From contig NC_090158.1 of NCBI RefSeq assembly GCF_017916325.1, forward strand, positions 554,001 to 618,000: a stretch of DNA of 64,000 nucleotides, read 5' to 3'. The notes under the pieces are model-generated. The model was not told where the DNA came from. It ran no database searches and saw nothing but the letters and a program-made list of their open reading frames with translations. This document shows positions 8,703 through 18,664 of the stretch, in pieces. The stretch is from Leishmania martiniquensis (taxonomy: Eukaryota; Euglenozoa; Kinetoplastea; Trypanosomatida; Trypanosomatidae). Made by a program: the position numbers and the translations under genes. Each line of letters begins with the position of its first letter. Position 1 is the stretch's first letter.

Positions 8703-10172
8703 ATGAAGCGGATTGTGGCACCAAAGCGATGGTCGGCCGTAAACCGTGTCGAGCAGCCTCCGCTTATGCCGAAGCAACTCTTGCAAGGCGTATGCGGCGG
8801 TCTGCGGTGGCTCGAGTGCAAGAACCTTGCTGAGTTTCTCGCAAAGAGGGCCATTGAGGACGGATTACCGTGCACCAAGGAGCAGCAGAGGGTTCTCAAT
8901 GCACAACCGCCGTCACCATCTCGCGTCGTGCCTCGCAAAGGACGGCTGCGTAGGAGGAGTCTATGGCGGCCTCCTGGGGGACTTGGCCGACGGACTGGGG
9001 GTGGCCTGGAGGCGCGGCGCATGACAGGTGCCAGTGACGCCATCGTCTCGTCCGATGCAGCACTTGCATTGAGCACCCCGTCTGCCTCGGATGCTCTGGT
9101 CCCGCTGGAAAAGCAAAAGCGACTCGTCTCGTACGACGTTTTGGACTGTACGTTTGGCTCCGGTTTTCACACTGGTGTGGTGCTTGAGAACGGCCGGCCG
9201 TACACACGAGTTGTTGCGATGGATTGCGACCTGGAGGCGATGGCGAGCGCGCGTGAAATCGCCGAGGAGTTTGGTGCTGAGCGGTTTCGCTTCTACACAT
9301 GTCCCATGTCCGAGGCCAAGGCAATGTTTGGCGAGCGCTCCTTCGACGCCGTAATGATCGACCCTGGTCCGTCGCTCACTCAACTTGAGAACCCCGAGCG
9401 GGGCTTTCTTCTCGATGAAGAGAGTGACCACGCACTAGACATGCGCTATGGGCCGACGTACGGGCTCGGGGCGCTGGAGTACCTCAACACAGTGCCGCAG
9501 CATGCCCTTTCTGGCGCCCTCGCTTCCTATGAACTTCTGACTCCTCAGCAGTCCATGAAGCTGGCTCGAGCCATTCGACAACGGCGCCCATTCGATGGAG
9601 CGCAGCGCGTACTGGAGGTGGTGGAGGAGGCGGGTAACGAGCTTCCTGAAGAGGGGTGGATGACTCAGTGTAGTCGACGGAAGGCTTCGATGTCATGGAA
9701 CTTCATGACGTCGTTGAGGTGCATCGTGAACCACGAGCGACACGAGCTGAGCGAGGCCCTGCAGAACGCGCTGCTGCTCCTGCGCACTGATGGCCGACTT
9801 GTTGTCTTCTCTCGCCTCCAGTGGGAAGAGAAGCTGATCAGCGCCACTATCAGCCAGCACCCGCACGCTTTGCTAAGCTACTCGGAGTCTATTCCTCTTG
9901 ACGACGTGCAGGAGCACGGCCACTCACGCCACACAAAGATGTGGATTGTGACGCGCACCCAAAGCTCTTCCTACGTACTCAAAAACAGCCAGACACTCAC
10001 GGAAGAGGCGGTGCACGAAAGCTCGATGCGATGGATGGGCGGTCTCTTCGCTGGTCAAACTTTTGGCTTCCCAGCGAATAATTTCACCTTTGAGAACAGG
10101 GATCGGAAGGACTGGGCTGCAGTTCGCAGCAACAAGCGCCCGCCGCCGTTCGACAGCGATGATGACCCGTGA
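8703..10172 (+). CDS. RsmH/METTL15-like rRNA (cytosine-N4) methyltransferase
   Basis: A 489-residue SAM-dependent methyltransferase. The core matches the RsmH (MraW) family: DCTFGSGFHTGVVLE is the SAM-binding glycine loop, VVAMDCDLEAMASA the acidic end of strand 2, and FDAVMIDPGPSLTQLENPER then LDMRYGPTYGL the conserved active-site region (bacterial LDLGVSSPQLD...PERGF...LDMRMD). RsmH methylates C1402 of 16S rRNA, and METTL15 does the equivalent in mitochondrial 12S rRNA. The ~150-residue N-terminal extension and basic start suggest mitochondrial import. The family glycine motif GRGGHS is altered here (GSGFHT), so activity could be reduced; a structural role in mitoribosome assembly is possible. 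The ATG at 8703 is used, not the GTG at 8691. Confidence 0.85.
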   Translation: MKRIVAPKRWSAVNRVEQPPLMPKQLLQGVCGGLRWLECKNLAEFLAKRAIEDGLPCTKEQQRVLNAQPPSPSRVVPRKGRLRRRSLWRPPGGLGRRTGGGLEARRMTGASDAIVSSDAALALSTPSASDALVPLEKQKRLVSYDVLDCTFGSGFHTGVVLENGRPYTRVVAMDCDLEAMASAREIAEEFGAERFRFYTCPMSEAKAMFGERSFDAVMIDPGPSLTQLENPERGFLLDEESDHALDMRYGPTYGLGALEYLNTVPQHALSGALASYELLTPQQSMKLARAIRQRRPFDGAQRVLEVVEEAGNELPEEGWMTQCSRRKASMSWNFMTSLRCIVNHERHELSEALQNALLLLRTDGRLVVFSRLQWEEKLISATISQHPHALLSYSESIPLDDVQEHGHSRHTKMWIVTRTQSSSYVLKNSQTLTEEAVHESSMRWMGGLFAGQTFGFPANNFTFENRDRKDWAAVRSNKRPPPFDSDDDP

Positions 10173-11164
10173 TGCTAAGTCACACGAAGTGGAAGGGGAG
10201 TGTGGAGGGAGAGGCAGAGATACGAGGTGGGGAGGGGGTGGCGTTCAGGGGAAGGAAGCGGAAAGGCCCCCCTTTACGATTGGGGCTGGGCACCTGCGCA
10301 CCGTGCTCTTCCTTCTGAAGCGATGCTCCGATTCAATCGCACAGCCTCACCTCACCAGAAGAGCCCTCTACTGACTTGCGTGTGTTTCTCTCCCCCTCTT
10401 CCGGCGCGTTCTCGGCCGGATAAACGCGGGCCCAAAACTGTTTGCCGTGGCCATCTTATGCTGCTGTGTCACTCTTGTCTGCGTGCGTGCGCCGTACTCA
10501 CAGATGAACACAAATGCGCCTATGCGAATGCGATTCGAAAGCAGCACTTCCTCTGCTACCCTCACAGCTGTGCGCACTGTGGGCACCTCTTTTCAGTAAC
10601 AAGCGTATCGGCTCGATGAAGGCCGCATGCGTGTATGCTTGCTGTAGCAAGGACCAGACGGGGAGGGGTAAGAGCGAGGACTGTGGCAGGGGGACTCTGT
10701 CGTCGCACAAACACACATATGCAGCACCTTTTCCCTAGATGTGACGTGTTGCCGACAACTTTTCGCCCATGCGATTCTTTTCGGCCGAACCCGTCTTTTT
10801 CTTTCTCTCCGATGCTCCTTCGTCTGCTGTCGTTGATATCACCAACTCGCGCCTGTGGCGTTTCGCATGAGGGAGGCATATGCGCATGTGCGTGCCCGCC
10901 TTTGCTTTGGCGTGACGTGCCGGTGTTTTTTTTTTCCTTGTCGTTGTGTTTTCTTAGTGCCGTGCACGGGGAGGGGGAGACCAAGCGATACATCGACGCT
11001 CTTTTCATTCAGTTCCTGGGGAAGGGTGCCGAAAACCTTACATCCAGAGCTGCGGGCCGCACATATGGTCCACTGCTGTCGCTTCGCCCCGCTTTTCAGC
11101 ACGGCTGCTTCTGTCGAAAAGGTCCCCTTTCACCTCTTCTCAGCTGCTATCCCTTTCGTGCACG
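10173..11164. other. Intergenic region, methyltransferase to sirtuin
   Basis: About 1 kb of UTR-like sequence with T-rich runs near 10926-10936 and pyrimidine tracts just before 11165. Overlapping open frames on both strands lack any recognisable domain. No gene is called. Confidence 0.5.
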
Positions 11165-12127
11165 ATGAGGCCGGCGGGGGCGCTTGCATTGTTCATGGAG
11201 CGCTGCAGCGCCAGGAATCCTGGTCGTGGCTGCGTGGTTCTCACCGGTGCGGGTTGCAGCACGGAGAGTGGCATCCCCGACTACCGTGGTCCCAACGGCC
11301 GGTACCACCGCAATGATTTTGTGCCGCTGACCTTTCAGAATTTTATGCGCGACGATAACGAAAAGAGACGCTATTGGGCGCGCAGCATGCTTGGGTACTC
11401 GACCATGCTCGGTGCCTCCTGCAATGCCTCTCACATGGCGCTGCAAGCCTTAGCAAAGTCAGGAGCTGTGACGCACATCCTCACGCAGAATGTTGACGGA
11501 CTGCACCACCTCGCCACGTACGGCGGCGTCGGCGACGTAAAGGAAGACCACTGCCACAAGTACACGACAAGCAACGCACTACTGACGGAGGTGCATGGCA
11601 ACATCCATAAGGTCATATGTATCTCCTGTGGCTTTCTGATGCCGCGCGCGCGTCTGCAGTGTAAACTGCAAGAAGAGAATCGTGCTCTGTGTGAGCAGTA
11701 CGGGGCGAATATGTCCCGCTTTCGACCGGATGGCGACTACAATGCGCCAGCGGAGGCGGTGAATGGGATGAAGCTCGTAATGTGCCCCCAGTGCAACGGT
11801 TTCTTGAAACCGCATGTCGTTCTGTTCGGTGAAAACGTCCCGAAGCCGATAGTGGAAACCACGATGGGCGTTGTCCGCGACAAGGCTTCCTGTCTGCTGT
11901 GCCTCGGCACCTCCCTGCAGGTGTACAGCGCCTATCGGTACGTTCTGCAGGCAAAGCAATTGGGAATTCAGGTGGCTATTGTCAACGCAGGAGAAACGCG
12001 GGCTGACGCCATGGCTGACCTCAAGCTGGACGTGGAGAGCGTCGGAAGTGTGTTGGCAGAGACTGCGCATGAGATGCTTGGCGTTCCAGCTTCTATCTTC
12101 TTCCGCGACAAAACGATTCAGCTCTAG
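11165..12127 (+). CDS. SIR2rp2: SIR2-family NAD-dependent deacylase, class II (SIR2rp2-like)
   Basis: A 320-residue sirtuin. The NAD-binding motif GAGCSTESGIPDYRG is at residues 28-42, TQNVDGLHHL follows, and the catalytic His is in EVHGN (His144). Two cysteine pairs (CISC and CPQC, separated by a long insert) form the zinc site, followed by KPHVVLFGENVP and the LGTSLQVYSAY strand. Absence of an ALG-type class I motif and the TESGIPDYR form fit the SIRT4-like class II, as in trypanosomatid SIR2rp2, which is mitochondrial in T. brucei. The start is the first ATG downstream of a pyrimidine-rich stretch, and the length fits the family. The enzyme may act as deacylase or ADP-ribosyltransferase. 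SIDER-like copy 3 follows about 195 bp after the stop. Confidence 0.92.
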   Translation: MRPAGALALFMERCSARNPGRGCVVLTGAGCSTESGIPDYRGPNGRYHRNDFVPLTFQNFMRDDNEKRRYWARSMLGYSTMLGASCNASHMALQALAKSGAVTHILTQNVDGLHHLATYGGVGDVKEDHCHKYTTSNALLTEVHGNIHKVICISCGFLMPRARLQCKLQEENRALCEQYGANMSRFRPDGDYNAPAEAVNGMKLVMCPQCNGFLKPHVVLFGENVPKPIVETTMGVVRDKASCLLCLGTSLQVYSAYRYVLQAKQLGIQVAIVNAGETRADAMADLKLDVESVGSVLAETAHEMLGVPASIFFRDKTIQL

Positions 12128-12322
12128 CCGATTTCCTCTAGCTGCCATGAAAAGAATGCAGCTCATTTTTTTTCCCCTCTTCGAGGTCTCCCCCAAAACC
12201 CACGCGTTTCTGTACACCTCACCGACTTTTCCCTCTCGCCCCCTCTTCCACCGGCTGTCTATCTCGACTGCTGCTGATCTCTCTCTTTTTCTCGCTAGCG
12301 CTACCCGCTAGTGTACCCTCCA

Positions 12323-12794
12323 ATGACGGGTGACGCCCTCCGTGCCTGCGTGGTATCCCGAGGGTGCCGCGCCCCACTCAGTGCGGGGAAGCCAAGCAGC
12401 CCCCCTGCCCCTGCGGTGTGCCGAGCCCTCCGCAGGTGGTGGCAGGGTTGAGCACCCACGTCGTGGGGATGCCGGCGCGGTGCATCTCTACGGATGCCGG
12501 CGGCCAGGCCCCGCAGTGGCGGACGCGCTTGTGCCGCCCGTATGGTGGGCGGGGTGTCGGCGTGACTCGGGCGCCTCTCACCCGGCCCGCGCGCTGCCTA
12601 CTGCGGTGGGCAGGCTGAGCCGCCCCAGAGGGATGCACGGGTGGGGCCACTGGTGATGCCTGCGGGCGAGGGTTGGGTGCGGGGGCCGCGCTCAGACGAC
12701 TGGCTCGGCGCATTGCTGTAGGGCGTGCCTACGGCTGCCTCGCAGAAGGCGTGGGTGGTGGCTGCAATAGGTGGCGTGTGATGAGGTTTAGCTC
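12323..12794 (+). mobile_element. SIDER2-like degenerate retroposon, copy 3
   Basis: Matches copy 1 over its full 472 bp in the stretches I compared, in the same orientation as the genes. The match stops abruptly at GTTTAGCTC, where copies 1 and 2 continue with CTCAGCATGGCGG, so this copy lacks the distal part. It lies in the probable 3'UTR of the sirtuin gene. Confidence 0.75.
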
Positions 12795-13226
12795 CTCCTG
12801 TGTCGCAAAGCAGGCCCGTGGAGGAGAAAGCAAGAACGTCTCTGCAGTGTCGATGCTGCGCACAGCTCTGCTTTGGTATATGAGTGCAGCATTGGACAAT
12901 GCACGCACATATCATCAGTAGGAAGGGTGGTCACCATGATTGGTCTAAGGAAAGCGGGAAGGCAGATGGCGTCGTGACGAGGAGGGGAGCTCAAGTGAGC
13001 GGGCTCTACCCACCACCGGGGGATCGTCGCCGCCTTCCGCCGCTTCCTTCCCTCTCGCTTCTCGAGGTGGCACTCCGCGCGGGGCGGGCGAGTGTAGCGT
13101 GGCTCGCCCATGAAGGGAGACTGTCCCAGTGTGCGAGGCTGCGCGGCAGCCCAGCCTTTTTCTTCCGTCTTCTGTGTCGAGGCTGCATGTTGGAGGTACA
13201 AGGGACGTTGGTACCCTTGCCTATGT

Positions 13227-13248
13227 ACACACACACACACACACACAC
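13227..13248. repeat. (AC)11 microsatellite
   Basis: An uninterrupted AC dinucleotide run in the leader region upstream of CCT3. Confidence 0.95.
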
Positions 13249-13539
13249 TGGTACGACACGCACCCATTCTCTTCAATGGCTGTCACCTCTCTCGTGTTTT
13301 CCACCGAATTCCCTTTCCTTCTCTGCTTCTCATGGTGAACCTCACTAACACGCGTAGAGTCCAAACGCCACGCTTCACATTGTCCACTTCCTACATTCTC
13401 ACCCCGCCATCCTGCGTCGTTAGCCCGCGCACTCGAGATTGCCGCCCAGCTGTGCAGCCGCCTCCCTTCCGACCCTCCCTGGTGCCCGTGCTGCTGAAAG
13501 CGACGTTAAAGGAGTACACCCGCGCACGTTATTACTGTG

Positions 13540-13607
13540 TTCCTCGCGCTTCCCCTTCGAGGCACTCCTTCTCCTCTAATTGCCGCCTTTCCCTGAACGG
13601 AAAGCAG
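13540..13607 (+). promoter_or_regulatory. Polypyrimidine tract and trans-splice acceptor before CCT3
   Basis: A pyrimidine-rich stretch (about 13540-13593) is followed by AG at 13603-13604 and 13606-13607, and the ATG is at 13614. The implied 5'UTR is under 10 nt, which supports this start over the upstream open frame. Confidence 0.5.
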
Positions 13608-13613
13608 GATACA

Positions 13614-15269
13614 ATGAACGGGCAGCAACCGGTGATTGTGGTGAATCAGCGCGTGGAGCGCGAGTCTGGCCGAAAGGCGCAGATGAACAACATCGAGGCA
13701 GCCAAGACAGTCGCCAGTCTCATCAGCAGCACGCTGGGCCCGTGCGCCATGCTAAAGATGATCATAGACCCTATGGGCGGCACTGTGCTGACGAACGATG
13801 GCAACTGCATTCTGCGCGAAATTGACGTAGTGCACCCCGCGGCGAAGCACATGCTGGAGCTAGCCCGCGCTCAGGATGAGGAGGTAGGTGACGGGACGAC
13901 CTCAGTGATTATCCTGACGGGCGAGATTCTCAGCCTGGCGCAGCCGCTGCTAGAGCGAAACATCCACCCCCTCAAGATTGTGAAAGGCTTCACCCAAGCG
14001 CTGTCGGACGCGCTGGCGGCGGTGGAGAAGATTGCCACCTCGATTAACCCCGACGACAAGGAACAGCTCGAGAATGTGGTGCGTGCCTGCCTGGGCACCA
14101 AGTTCAACTCCCGCGAGGAGGAGCTGATGTGCCGCATGGCCGTCGAGGCCACGCTGCGTGTGGTGCAAGTGAACCCGATCACTGGCATCAAGGACATCGA
14201 CATCAAGCGTTACGCCAAGGTGGAGAAGATCCCCGGCGGCTCCATCACGGACAGTGTTGTACTTGATGGAGTCATGTTCAACAAGGACCACATTCACTCG
14301 AAGATGCGCCGCATGATCGAGAGCCCGCGCATCCTCTTGCTGGACTGCCCCCTTGAGTACAAGAAGCCGGAGACGACGATCAACGTCGAGCTGACCAAGG
14401 ACACCGACTGGGAGGCCCTGCTAAAGCAGGAGGAGGACTACGTCCGCTCGATCTGCAACGTGATTATCTCCTTCAAGCCGGACGTAGTGATCACAGAGAA
14501 AGGCGCCTCAGATTTGGCGGCTCACTTCCTGTACAAGGCTGGCATCACCTGTATCCGCCGCCTGCGCAAGACGGACAACAACCGCATAGCCCGTGCCACC
14601 GGCGCCACTATCGTTAGCCGTGTGGAGGAGCTGACGCCGGAGCACATTGGCCGGGCCGGTCTCTTTGAAATCAAGAAGATTGGCGATGAGTACTTCACCT
14701 TCATCACTGGATGCCCTGGCGGCTCTGCGTGCAGTATCCTGCTTCGTGGCGCCAGCAAGGACACGCTGAATGAGATGGAGCGCAACCTGCACGATGCCAT
14801 GTGCGTGGCACGCAACATCATCCTTGAACCACGCATCGTCTACGGCGCGGCCTCGTGCGAAATGTCCGTCTCCTCCACCCTCATGGCGAAGGCTAAGTCC
14901 ATTGGCGGGGTCGAGCAGGCGGCTTACCAGGCGGTGGCGATGGCGCTTGAGGTGGTGCCGCGCATCCTGACGAGCAACTGCGGCGCGAACGTGATTCGTG
15001 TGGTCACAGATCTTCGAGCACGCCACGCAAGCCCAGAGGGATGGTATTGGGGCATTGACGGCCACAGCGGGCATATTGTTGATGTGCGCTGCATCAAGAT
15101 CATCGAGCCAGCGGCGGTGAAGATTCAGGCACTGAAGACTGCAATCGAGGCGGCATCCATGATTCTGCGCGTCGACGACGTCGTGTCCGGCACCAAGCTT
15201 CGCGAGGAGAAGCCGAGCGCAAAGCCGTCTCAGCAGGAGGAGGACCCCGAGGGCGCCGCAGATCCGTGA
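13614..15269 (+). CDS. CCT3: T-complex protein 1 subunit gamma (CCT3 chaperonin)
   Basis: A 551-residue subunit of the cytosolic TRiC/CCT chaperonin, which folds actin, tubulin and other proteins using ATP. Visible group II chaperonin motifs are GRKAQMNNIEAAKTVAS, SSTLGPCAMLKM, TNDGNCILREIDVVHPAAK, the ATPase loop GDGTTSVIILTGEIL, and late in the protein GIDGHSGHIVDV. Gamma identity comes from the PVIVVNQ N-terminus followed by RESGRKAQ, and from overall similarity to CCT3. The length is normal. The 168 residues that the open frame adds before 13614 are low-complexity leader sequence. Confidence 0.96.
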   Translation: MNGQQPVIVVNQRVERESGRKAQMNNIEAAKTVASLISSTLGPCAMLKMIIDPMGGTVLTNDGNCILREIDVVHPAAKHMLELARAQDEEVGDGTTSVIILTGEILSLAQPLLERNIHPLKIVKGFTQALSDALAAVEKIATSINPDDKEQLENVVRACLGTKFNSREEELMCRMAVEATLRVVQVNPITGIKDIDIKRYAKVEKIPGGSITDSVVLDGVMFNKDHIHSKMRRMIESPRILLLDCPLEYKKPETTINVELTKDTDWEALLKQEEDYVRSICNVIISFKPDVVITEKGASDLAAHFLYKAGITCIRRLRKTDNNRIARATGATIVSRVEELTPEHIGRAGLFEIKKIGDEYFTFITGCPGGSACSILLRGASKDTLNEMERNLHDAMCVARNIILEPRIVYGAASCEMSVSSTLMAKAKSIGGVEQAAYQAVAMALEVVPRILTSNCGANVIRVVTDLRARHASPEGWYWGIDGHSGHIVDVRCIKIIEPAAVKIQALKTAIEAASMILRVDDVVSGTKLREEKPSAKPSQQEEDPEGAADP

Positions 15270-17174
15270 AAACGGGAGCCCCTCGGTGAAAAGGGAAGGC
15301 GAAAACGCCAAGAGAGGCGCGGTGAGATGAGTATAGGTACCGCGAGGGGGGCGCTGATCTGTCTCCCCTCCTCTCATTTCTCTCTCTCCGTGCGCGTACC
15401 TTCCAGACGCGTGGGCGCCTCCTGATTGGAAGCGCTGCGAGGCCGAGCGGATCATGCGTGCTGATGCCTCGGACACTCTTTTGTGATTGCGTGCCGTGTT
15501 GCAGGTCAAGCGAGCAAAGGAGGGGAAAGGATAGGGACACCGGACAGGCGGCGAAGCGGAGAGGGGTGATAGACAAGTTGCAAGCGAAAGAAGGGGGCGG
15601 GGCGTACCCTGCACACGCGGTGCGCGCGCGAATGCATCGCGCTGCCGCCTCCGACCTCTGCGCAAGCCACAGGCGACACATAAAGGAAAGAAACACAGTA
15701 GAAGAAAGGAGAAACGGCGGAGGGCCTGGGCACCACGCATCCACCGACCCTTCCTCTGCCCCTCCCTTTCGGGGCTACCTGTCCAATCACTCACCCACAC
15801 GACTGCTGCCGACTACGGGACAGAGGAAACGAAGGCCAGTGGTATATCTGCGTAGAGGTGTTTTGTCTGTCGACTGGGTCTCGCTCACGTGCAACCCTTT
15901 CCACCAAATAATATACCTGAGAGCCTATCAATAGAAGCATGCACATAAGCCTGCGCACTGAGGGCAATGATTGCATCAGCAGTGTGTAGCCGCTCGGATC
16001 ATTGCTTCTCTTTACCTGGCTTTGTCGCTCTCCTGGGAATTGCGCAGCGTCGTTGCTGACCCGGTGTGGTACAATAGTAAAGGAAGAAGAGAGGAGGAGG
16101 GGGGGACGCATACCGCAGTGAGCAGCGGGGTAATGACCTTTTGTGTTGGCCATCCTTCCCCCTTTGTTGGCTCTCTGAATGCACCAGTGCGGGGCATGGT
16201 GCGCGCGCGTGCATGTCTTGGAAGGGTTAGGAAGAGCAGCGGCGCTCACTGTCGGCGAGCCAGAAAGAGAGGGAGAGGGGTTGGTATTGGTGCGCGTGTG
16301 TGTGTGTGTGTGAAGATGCAGTGGGCGGGTGCGGTGCTTTAAATAAGGAATACCGTTGCTATGCGCACCATGGCCGTGCCGATGGCTTCCTCTCGATGGG
16401 CCTGCTGGATATGTGTGTGCGCCACCCTTTCCTTCCCCTTTGTTTTATCAATGCTGCGTAAGTAAGTGAAAGCAAAGGGAAAGGAGGCGAAACCGGTTGT
16501 GTTGTTCCTCCGCAAGTCTCCGGTAAAGAGCGGAATATGAATGCAGAGATGCACTGAATCACACACACACAGAAAAAACTCCGGGGGCCGAAGGCGGCAG
16601 GCCGGTAGAGCACGTGCGCGTCTGCTGCGCTCGATGCGGCGTACCCGCAGGACTCAGCCGCTCCGCCTCCTCCCCCCTTACGCGGGGTGGAAAGGGCAGC
16701 GAGCGCATAGGAGGCGAATGGAAGAAGAATGATTAGGAACGGGGCAGTTGCCCCCCTCTGTCGCCTTCCGTCGTGAGGGGGCAATGGACGGGCGAAAGCA
16801 CGAGCGTAAAGATGAAGAGGAGAGGAAAGGAAGGAGGGGGAGAGGGGGCAATGGGGAGAGAGTGCCACTTCGGCGTTCCAGAGCCGCACCTCTCCGTCTT
16901 GTTTTCCCTCCTCCCCCCTCCGTTACTCGCAGCCCCCACAGAGCTCTCTTTCCCTCGTCACTATTCTTCTGCCTTTCCTTATCCTCTCACCCTCTCGTCC
17001 ACACGACACCTCTTCACCGTCGGGGAGGCGCCCATAGCCCTCTTTCGCAGCGTATGCAACAGCCCCGCCAACGAAAGCGTATTGGCACACCAGTGCATTT
17101 GCCGACGGTCATTTGGGGCGACATCTGTGTGACCGCATCCGCTGCTTGTGTAAGTACTTTGCATGCGTTAGCGT
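15270..17174. other. 1.9-kb intergenic region, CCT3 to HMG-like gene
   Basis: UTR-like sequence with purine-rich and pyrimidine-rich blocks and a TG run at 16296-16312. Many short open frames overlap on both strands, none with a recognisable domain. A polypyrimidine region (about 16895-17040) precedes the next gene. Confidence 0.5.
16296..16312. repeat. (GT)n microsatellite
   Basis: An uninterrupted run of about eight GT units in the CCT3 to HMG-like intergenic region. Confidence 0.9.
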
Positions 17175-17780
17175 ATGATGTTTCGTCTGAGTAGGTGGAG
17201 CCTGGGAGGCGCTCTTTCCCGCGTCTCCGCCGCTGCCGCCTCCAAGCAAAGAGGCCGAAAGCCACTCGCCCAGCCCGCAAGAGGTCGCCCGCACCCACAG
17301 TCCGCAAGAGGTAGTCCTCCCTCCAAGCCTGGGAGGAAAGCCGTTAGCAGAAACTCGACACCGAAGGAGACCCGTGCACAGCATCGTTCCCAAGGGCGGG
17401 CAAGCGGCCGCTCTTCTTCCGTCTCTTCCCCAAGCCAGTCAGCAAAGGCGGCAACAAAGCGCGAGCCGCCAACAAAGGCAAACACGTCTGCGTTAGTGAG
17501 TGCCACGGATGCGAGCGGCACGTACGCGTTGGTGCGGCCAGCGTATATGTCGGCGGAGCGCGAGCAGGAGGTTCTCCAGATGGCGGAGCGCATGCAGAAG
17601 AAGGACACAACGACCGAGGTGCCTGTTGCGTCTTTTGCCTACGAAATTCTGAAGGCCCACCCGTCGGTGCGGGACATGGGCCTGCGTGAGCGCATGGACT
17701 TCTTGCTCAAGCGCTGGAACCGGCTCAGCAAAGCACAGAGGCTGGACTACGTAAATGACCCCTTGCGAGGGCTCTTGTGA
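17175..17780 (+). CDS. HMG-box-like small basic protein, candidate mitochondrial DNA-binding
   Basis: A 201-residue protein. The N-terminus MMFRLSRWSLGGALSRVSAAAA resembles a mitochondrial presequence. Residues ~25-110 are rich in Lys, Arg, Ser, Pro and Ala, like linker-histone or kinetoplast-associated protein tails. The C-terminal ~60 residues (PVASFAYEILKAHPSVRDMG, then LLKRWNRLSKAQRLDYVNDP) have the spacing of an HMG box: an aromatic-rich first helix, then the W-x-x-L-S...Y pattern. Kinetoplastid HMG-like proteins condense kinetoplast DNA, so a kDNA role is plausible but inferred. The HMG match is partial, so a different helical domain cannot be excluded. The ATG at 17175 has a second ATG directly after it. 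Confidence 0.7.
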   Translation: MMFRLSRWSLGGALSRVSAAAASKQRGRKPLAQPARGRPHPQSARGSPPSKPGRKAVSRNSTPKETRAQHRSQGRASGRSSSVSSPSQSAKAATKREPPTKANTSALVSATDASGTYALVRPAYMSAEREQEVLQMAERMQKKDTTTEVPVASFAYEILKAHPSVRDMGLRERMDFLLKRWNRLSKAQRLDYVNDPLRGLL

Positions 17781-18664
17781 GAATGGGTACCGGCGTGGTG
17801 TGCGCGCCGCTTTGGTGTATGTGTGGGTAGTGGGACACTGGTCGCTCTTGCTGCTGTGGTGGTGGTTGTAGCCCCAGGTCAAGACTCTCCTCACCATTTC
17901 CGCCCGCCTCTCCGCCTCGTCTTTTCTCTCTCCCTCGCTTTTCCCTTCACGACTCCGCGTCTCGTATAACCGGCGTGCTCTATCGAGGCTTTTGCTTTTC
18001 ACCTTATCTGTTTCATAGAGTGGTGAACGCATGTGTGCGCGTTTTCCATGCCTCTTTGTTTTCCACGGCCAGTATGCTTGCCGAGCAACGAAGCAGAAGC
18101 GGAGCCAGACGAATGGAAAGCCATGGCAGGTGAGTGCCGAGCGAGGACTGATTCCACGGACAGACGTTCCTCTCCCTCTCTCCCTCCCCCAGCATGCGAA
18201 GAGGAAACCGTGGGTGGGTACAGAGGAGAAAAAAAAAGAGGCGCAGTGATGCAATCGAAACTGCGCTTGTCAGCCCAGTGGCACCGGCACCTCAGTGCTC
18301 TCTCTCAGCGGACATACGCCTTTCTTCATCCTGCACTCAATGCGGCGCGTCCCGCGCGCCCGTCTGTGTACGTGTGCGTGTCTGTGTGTGTGTGTGTGCT
18401 GCTTTAGCATTTATACGCAGCTTGCCGCTTACCTCTCTCTTAAGAAGGGTCGAGCAGTTGCATGTATCTTTCCATGTGTTGCACATCTCAGCATACTGCT
18501 TCTTTCCACTGCGTTTCTTTTTTTGTATTTGAAAGGTGGGGCGCGCCGCTTCTCCACATCGCTGCGTGCACCCGTCTGCCTCTGAAGACAAGGGGCCTCA
18601 TACGTGCATCAGCCATCAAAGCGCCTGCGTGTGTGCCTCGGCTTTTGCTGGACACCCTCGCACA
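17781..18664. other. Intergenic region, HMG-like to PPR gene
   Basis: Contains a GT run near 18380-18398 and pyrimidine-rich DNA before the next ATG. The open frame reaching back to 18536 begins with GTG and is not used. No gene is seen. Confidence 0.5.

Larger units (their letters stand above)
12128..13613. other. Intergenic region with SIDER-like copy 3
   Basis: Contains the third repeat copy (12323-12794), an (AC)11 run, and a pyrimidine-rich leader before CCT3. The open frame of CCT3 extends back to 13110, but conservation starts only at the ATG at 13614. Confidence 0.6.

Noticed and set aside
14508..15800. 430-residue antisense open frame over CCT3
   Set aside because: A GC-rich shadow of the CCT3 coding strand with no domain; all genes here are on the + strand.
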